64,000 nucleotides of DNA, from contig NZ_CP077369.1 in NCBI RefSeq assembly GCF_019048525.1, forward strand, positions 1,488,001 through 1,552,000, in the 5' to 3' direction. Shown here piece after piece: positions 59,833-64,000 of this stretch (position 1 is the stretch's first letter; each line of letters opens with the position of its first letter). The translations under genes and the position numbers were made by a program. The DNA comes from Acinetobacter lwoffii (GTDB lineage Bacteria; Pseudomonadota; Gammaproteobacteria; Pseudomonadales; Moraxellaceae). Below the pieces are notes generated by a model. That model was not told where the DNA came from, did no database searches, and saw only the letters and a program-made list of their open reading frames with translations.

Positions 59833-59878
59833 TCATTTTGACTCCTTCAATGTTTGTGGAGAAATTCTCAGACCTCAT

Positions 59879-60496
59879 TTATTCAAAGGCGCTGACATCT
59901 CCCATACCACGACGAATCACTTCTGGATGATCACCCGATAAATCTACAATAGAAGTCGTGCTCAACGTGCCTAAACCACTATCTACAAAAACATCAATGC
60001 GTTTGCCCAGCTGCATTTCAATATCATAAGGATCATCGAGTGGGTCAGTCTGACCCGGTAAAATCAGGGTAGAGGTCAACAACGGCTCACCGAGTTCTTT
60101 GAGCAGCATCTGACACACCGGATTATTTGGAATGCGCAGGCCAATAGTTTTCTTTTTGGGATGCATCAACCGACGCGGGACTTCACTGGTTGCAGGTAAA
60201 ATAAAGGTCGTGATGGCCGGTGTATTATTTTTCAGCAAACGGTACATGGCATTGTCCACCTTGGCATAAGTGGCAATATCGGACAAATCACAGCACAGAA
60301 TCGCATATTGATGCTTTGGGCCCAGACCACGAATTTGCGCAATCCGCTCCATGGCACTCTTGTTCCCAATCTGGCAACCAATCGCATAGGCTGCATCAGT
60401 GGGATAGACCACCACATCACCCGCACGGATACGTTCCACTGCCTGACTGATTAAGCGGGGTTGCGGATTGTCTGGGTGTACGCGTAAATGCAGCAT
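59879..60496 (-). CDS. yciO: YciO-family Sua5/YrdC protein
   Basis: A 205-residue member of the Sua5/YrdC/YciO fold. Typical segments are VVYPTDAAYAIGC (nucleotide pocket), the Lys/Arg-rich LMHPKKKTIGLRIP and STTSIVDLSG. YrdC makes threonylcarbamoyl-adenylate for tRNA t6A; YciO is a paralogue whose role is less certain. I chose ATG 60496 because GGAG lies eight bases upstream and MLHLRVHPDNPQ is the family start; the frame opens further upstream to 60547. Confidence 0.87.
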   Translation of the reverse strand: MLHLRVHPDNPQPRLISQAVERIRAGDVVVYPTDAAYAIGCQIGNKSAMERIAQIRGLGPKHQYAILCCDLSDIATYAKVDNAMYRLLKNNTPAITTFILPATSEVPRRLMHPKKKTIGLRIPNNPVCQMLLKELGEPLLTSTLILPGQTDPLDDPYDIEMQLGKRIDVFVDSGLGTLSTTSIVDLSGDHPEVIRRGMGDVSAFE

Positions 60497-60583
60497 AGAG
60501 ACTACTCCAAGCTTGGGCTGATGGTTTATTATGTGGCGCTTAGGCAAGATCTGGCAATCATAAAAAAGGTAGATTTGTGTAAT

Positions 60584-61246
60584 TTAATCAAGTATTTCAC
60601 GTATAAATTCATCAGATTGTAAACTTTTGCCACCTCTGATGCAGATACAGATACATTGGATAAAGCGCGCTGCATCACGTGGAAGTTTGGCTGTACCATT
60701 AAAATAAGCCTGAACTTGAGCGTAGACATTATCTTTAAAGCTGGCGCCATCACCGCCATCGCCAGTCAGGTTATCCAAAGAAACCCGGAATTTACGGCCA
60801 AAAGCCTGGGCAAACATCCACTCAATTGCCTGTGGCTTGATTTCGACCTGTTCAAACAAAGTCTGCTGTTCTCGGGTACGGCCATCCGGCGCATACCAGT
60901 AACCCAGATCAGGCAACAGGCGGCGTTTATCTCCGGCAATGGTCCAGTGGCTGATTTCATGCAGGGCACTATTAAAAAAACCATGCGCAAACTGGATCCG
61001 AGCAGGACTGTTTGTAGTTGCAGGGAAATATTCTGGTTCAAATTCGCCGCGCACTAAAGTGACATTTAAATGGGAAAACCAGTGATTAAAGTGTAAGATG
61101 AGCCAGTCCACCTGCTGCGCTTCTGACGATAAATTCGCCCATGGCGAGAGTTGCACTTGTTGTGTTGAACTGTCAGAATCAAGGCTTGGAATTGTGCTAA
61201 CGAGTGATGAAATATTCACTTCTGTTTGCGGCTGCAACAGATGCAT
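60584..61246 (-). CDS. epmC: Elongation factor P hydroxylase EpmC
   Basis: A protein of about 220 residues with the EpmC/DUF462 landmarks FFNSALHEISHWTIAGDKRR and LPDLGYWYAPDGRTREQQ, where the HExxH-like histidines bind iron. EpmC hydroxylates the modified lysine of EF-P. ATG 61246 was used; a TTG at 61285 would add 13 residues. The N-terminal 60 residues are longer than in E. coli and look disordered. EpmA and EpmB are not in the window. Confidence 0.85.
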   Translation of the reverse strand: MHLLQPQTEVNISSLVSTIPSLDSDSSTQQVQLSPWANLSSEAQQVDWLILHFNHWFSHLNVTLVRGEFEPEYFPATTNSPARIQFAHGFFNSALHEISHWTIAGDKRRLLPDLGYWYAPDGRTREQQTLFEQVEIKPQAIEWMFAQAFGRKFRVSLDNLTGDGGDGASFKDNVYAQVQAYFNGTAKLPRDAARFIQCICICIRGGKSLQSDEFIREILD

Positions 61247-61343
61247 GACTTGAGTTACCCAAATGGTCTGTCGAAATAAGTACAAAATTGTATCTTAATC
61301 TTTGACAGAGTACTGATGAATTTGTAGAATTGCCGCCTTAATT

Positions 61344-61901
61344 ATGTCAGCAAATACCTTTCCGGCACAGATTGAGCCGTTTAAATGGGCTGAACAGGGC
61401 TTTAAATGGTCAGGTAAACTGCCTTTATCCCGCTTTGTTCGTATCGCTCGTGAAGCTGTTGGATCAATTGATGATCAATTGATTAACATAGACTGTAAGC
61501 TATCAATGGATGCCTATCATCGTATTGCATGGCTAGATGGTCACGTTGAAACAAAAGTTCCTATGGAATGCCAGCGTTGTCTGGAAACTGTAGAAATTGA
61601 ACTGGTTTCATCGTTCCATTTGGCACTTGTGGATGATGAGTCACTGATAGAGCGCTTGGATGAGGATGCTGATTTCATCGTCCTAGGTGAAAGTGAAGCA
61701 ACGACCAAAGGTGATTATGATGCACCAGCGACCGCTGATTTACTCGCGCTGATAGAAGATGAACTGTTATTGTTGATGCCGTTGTCGCCTAAACATGAGT
61801 TTTGTGAACATAAGCATCAACCTGCCGTAGAAGAAGTGGCTGAAGAAAAACGGGACAACCCGTTTGAAGTTTTGGCTGCTTTGAAGGGTAAACTTAACTA
61901 A
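61344..61901 (+). CDS. yceD: YceD family protein (23S rRNA accumulation)
   Basis: A 185-residue member of DUF177. The two Cys in VPMECQRCLETVEIEL and the downstream acidic FIVLGE and D..ALIEDELLLLMPLSPKHE are characteristic. It is next to rpmF as in most gammaproteobacteria. Reported to affect 23S rRNA levels. The last quarter (EHKHQPAVEEVAEEKRDNP) includes the conserved NPFEVLAALK. Confidence 0.9.
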   Translation: MSANTFPAQIEPFKWAEQGFKWSGKLPLSRFVRIAREAVGSIDDQLINIDCKLSMDAYHRIAWLDGHVETKVPMECQRCLETVEIELVSSFHLALVDDESLIERLDEDADFIVLGESEATTKGDYDAPATADLLALIEDELLLLMPLSPKHEFCEHKHQPAVEEVAEEKRDNPFEVLAALKGKLN

Positions 61902-61978
61902 TTTTTGTGTTATACTATTGTGTATAAGACAATCGAATTTGTTCTGATCCATTTTTTCGATCTTTGTAAGGAGCCATC

Positions 61979-62161
61979 ATGGCCGTTCAGCAAAACCGTA
62001 AAAGTCGCTCTCGCCGTGACATGCGCCGTTCACATGACGCTTTAACCGAGAATGCATTAACTGTAGACCAAGCTACTGGCGAGACTCATCGTCGTCACCA
62101 CGTATCTAAAGATGGTATCTACCGTGGTCGTCAATTATTCGCTAAAGCATCTGCTGAATAA
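61979..62161 (+). CDS. rpmF: 50S ribosomal protein L32
   Basis: A 60-residue basic ribosomal protein, [20 protein letters not shown] being its conserved N-terminus, and C-terminal [17 protein letters not shown] precedes the ATG. It follows yceD by 77 bp, and a terminator at 62195-62224 separates it from fabD. No plsX or fabH lies between rpmF and fabD, unlike E. coli. Confidence 0.96.
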   Translation: MAVQQNRKSRSRRDMRRSHDALTENALTVDQATGETHRRHHVSKDGIYRGRQLFAKASAE

Positions 62162-62194
62162 TTGGTGATGTATTAAGCGTCAAGCTTAGTAGAA

Positions 62195-62224
62195 AAAATG
62201 GGAGCATTTAGCTCCCTTTTTTTT
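62195..62224 (+). terminator. Terminator after rpmF
   Basis: GGGAGC pairs with GCTCCC around ATTTA, preceded by A and followed by eight T. Confidence 0.9.
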
Positions 62225-62384
62225 GTCTTTGATTTTTAGTGGTATCGGTTTTTTGTTGTATTTGGCAATTACCGCCAGCAAAATTACATGCTAAATTGCG
62301 CTCCACAATGATTTAGGTGGTCTTATTGGTCAGTCTTCTTGTTAGGATTGAAGAAGCACACCTCTTGAATGAAAGGATTTTATT

Positions 62385-63371
62385 ATGTCTGCTACACCAC
62401 TCGAACAAGCAGCACCCGCAACAAAAACTGCATTTGTGTTTCCGGGTCAGGGCTCACAAAAAGCCGGTATGCTGGCTGAGCTTGCAGAACAGTTTGCGAG
62501 TATTCGCGAGACATTTGCAGAAGCATCTGAAGCCGTCAGTTTTGATCTGTGGCAGATTGCGCAAACTGGCGAAGGTCTGGATCAAACTGAATTTACCCAG
62601 CCGGTATTGCTGACTGCAAGTATTGCCTTATGGCGCGTGTGGTTGGAATCTGGCGGTGTAGCACCGAAATATCTGGCAGGCCATTCACTGGGTGAATATA
62701 GCGCACTGGTCGCATCGGGTGCTTTAAGCCTGGGTGATGCTGTGAAGCTGGTGAACCTGCGTGGCAAACTCATGCAGACTGCAGTACCTCAGGGTGTAGG
62801 CGCGATGGCTGCCATTTTGGGTCTGGACGATGCCAAAGTGATTGAGCTGTGTGCACAAGCAACTGCAGCAGGCGAAGGCTCTGTCGAAGCAGCGAACTAT
62901 AATGCGCAAGGGCAAGTAGTCGTTGCAGGCAATAAAGATCGCGTTGAAGCAGTGATGGCATTGGCCAAAGAAAACGGCGGAAAAGCCATTGCATTGCCAG
63001 TATCGGTTCCATCGCATTGTTCATTAATGAAACCTGCTGCTGAACAGTTTGCTCCGGCATTGGAACAAACCGCCATTGAGCTACCACGCATTCCTGTATT
63101 ACAAAATGTAGGCGCGCAAGCGGCAACCAGTGTAGATGAATTGCGTCAGGCGTTGACCGCGCAACTTTATGAGTCGGTACAATGGACTAAAACCTTACAA
63201 TTCCTTCAAGATGAAGGTGTTGAGTACATCGTAGAATGTGGTCCGGGTAATGTATTGACCAACTTGGCGAAACGCTTGCCGAATATTCAAAAAGCACTTC
63301 CACTGGACAGTCAATCTCGTCTGGAAGATGCATTAAACACCGTATTGGCGGCAGAAGGGAAAAGTGCATGA
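62385..63371 (+). CDS. fabD: Malonyl-CoA-ACP transacylase FabD
   Basis: Loads malonyl groups onto acyl carrier protein for fatty acid synthesis. The 328-residue protein has the nucleophile Ser101 in GHSLGEYSAL, the QGSQ motif at residues 22-25 and the base His in VPSHCSLM. An N-terminal extension of about 14 residues precedes KTAFVFPGQGSQ. ATG 62385 follows AAAGGA. Its stop overlaps the fabG start by four bases (ATGA). Confidence 0.95.
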   Translation: MSATPLEQAAPATKTAFVFPGQGSQKAGMLAELAEQFASIRETFAEASEAVSFDLWQIAQTGEGLDQTEFTQPVLLTASIALWRVWLESGGVAPKYLAGHSLGEYSALVASGALSLGDAVKLVNLRGKLMQTAVPQGVGAMAAILGLDDAKVIELCAQATAAGEGSVEAANYNAQGQVVVAGNKDRVEAVMALAKENGGKAIALPVSVPSHCSLMKPAAEQFAPALEQTAIELPRIPVLQNVGAQAATSVDELRQALTAQLYESVQWTKTLQFLQDEGVEYIVECGPGNVLTNLAKRLPNIQKALPLDSQSRLEDALNTVLAAEGKSA

Positions 63372-64000
63372 CACAGGAACGTAAAGTTGCTCTGGTAACA
63401 GGTGCAAGTCGTGGTATTGGTGCTGCGATCGCACAACAGTTGATTCAAGACGGTTATTTTGTCATAGGTACTGCAACGTCTGAAGCAGGTGCGGAAAAAT
63501 TATCTGCACAGTTTGCTGAAAATGGTGCTGGAAGAGTACTAGATGTACGTGACGGTGCAGCGATTGATGGGCTGGTAACGGACATCGAACAGAACTATGG
63601 TCCAGTCCTTGCGTTGGTCAATAATGCCGGTATTACCAAAGACAATTTGCTGCTGCGTATGTCTGAAGATGACTGGGATGATATTTTAAATATTCACCTG
63701 AAAGCAGTTTACCGTTTGTCTAAGCGCGTACTTAAAGGCATGACCAAGGCGCGTTTCGGTCGCATCATCAACATCAGTTCTGTGGTGGCACACTTTGCCA
63801 ACCCGGGTCAGGCCAACTATTCTGCTGCCAAAGCAGGTATTGAAGCATTTAGCCGTAGCCTTGCCAAAGAAATGGGTAGCCGTCAGATTACCGTAAACTC
63901 GGTAGCACCAGGTTTTATTGCGACTGAAATGACTGAGCAGCTAAGCGAAGAAATTCGTAAAAAGATGACTGAGCAGGTGGCATTAAACCGTTTAGGTGAT
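63368..64000 (+). CDS. fabG: 3-oxoacyl-ACP reductase FabG, cut by the window end
   Basis: NADPH-dependent SDR that reduces beta-ketoacyl-ACP. The 211 visible codons include TGASRGIG (residues 11-18), NNAGIT, and the catalytic Ser138, Tyr151 and Lys155 (NISSVV, NYSAAKAG), then PGFIATEMT. The start ATGA overlaps the fabD stop. The C-terminus lies beyond base 64000. Confidence 0.95.
   Translation, partial: MTQERKVALVTGASRGIGAAIAQQLIQDGYFVIGTATSEAGAEKLSAQFAENGAGRVLDVRDGAAIDGLVTDIEQNYGPVLALVNNAGITKDNLLLRMSEDDWDDILNIHLKAVYRLSKRVLKGMTKARFGRIINISSVVAHFANPGQANYSAAKAGIEAFSRSLAKEMGSRQITVNSVAPGFIATEMTEQLSEEIRKKMTEQVALNRLGD

Overview
The window looks like the chromosome of an Acinetobacter-type gammaproteobacterium. 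This is inferred from gene content and order: a paaZ / paaABCDEFGHJK-X-Y phenylacetate cluster, a tonB-exbB-exbD-exbD set, smc-zipA-ligA, yceD-rpmF-fabD-fabG, AT-rich spacers and IS5/IS4-type insertion sequences. I saw no rRNA, tRNA, CRISPR array or prophage.

Layout. 1-2404: end of a DUF898 membrane protein gene and an M48 metalloprotease gene broken by an IS5-family element and by a second frameshift. 2449-5094: DUF2218 protein, rpe, a 635-bp spacer with a phased array of DnaA-box-like 12-mers, a guanidine-II riboswitch with its guanidinium exporter gene, and ogt. 5095-7650: a spacer hit by two insertion sequences, an IS4-family element in the tip of a palindrome and a second, apparently identical IS5 copy. 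7689-23898: dusC, an MFS transporter gene, paaZ, and the divergent paaA-paaK catabolic operon followed by paaX (repressor) and paaY. 24030-31033: methyltransferase, ypjD-like gene, ffh, two RBBP9-like hydrolase paralogues, birA-coaX and a TSUP transporter. 31170-38445: GntR regulator, smc, zipA, ligA. 38517-40391: SDR oxidoreductase and a ferritin. 40447-55951: energised outer-membrane transport (two exbD, exbB, tonB and a TonB-dependent receptor, all minus strand) facing a plus-strand operon for peptide uptake (two binding proteins, exported M3 peptidase, two permeases, fused ATPase). 56006-64000: rluB-scpB-scpA, small unknown genes, a YciO-family gene, epmC, yceD-rpmF, fabD-fabG (cut by the window end).

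How the genes work together. The paa genes form a complete route from phenylacetate: PaaK activates it, PaaABCDE epoxidises it, PaaG isomerises the epoxide to the oxepin, PaaZ opens and oxidises the ring, and PaaF/H/J perform the beta-oxidation steps. Three copies of a 9-bp motif lie in the promoters of paaZ, paaA and the neighbouring MFS gene, suggesting one PaaX regulon. The 40-56 kb block reads as a possible envelope-spanning peptide scavenging module. SMC and its partners ScpA/ScpB are both present but at separate loci.

The most notable observations are the 12-bp-phased DnaA-box-like array, the riboswitch, the IS insertion in a hairpin tip, an RBBP9-like paralogue with the nucleophile serine replaced by glycine, a terminator placed 11 nt before the ligA start, and the peptide locus. 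Family assignments come from reading motifs and lengths by eye; no database search was run.
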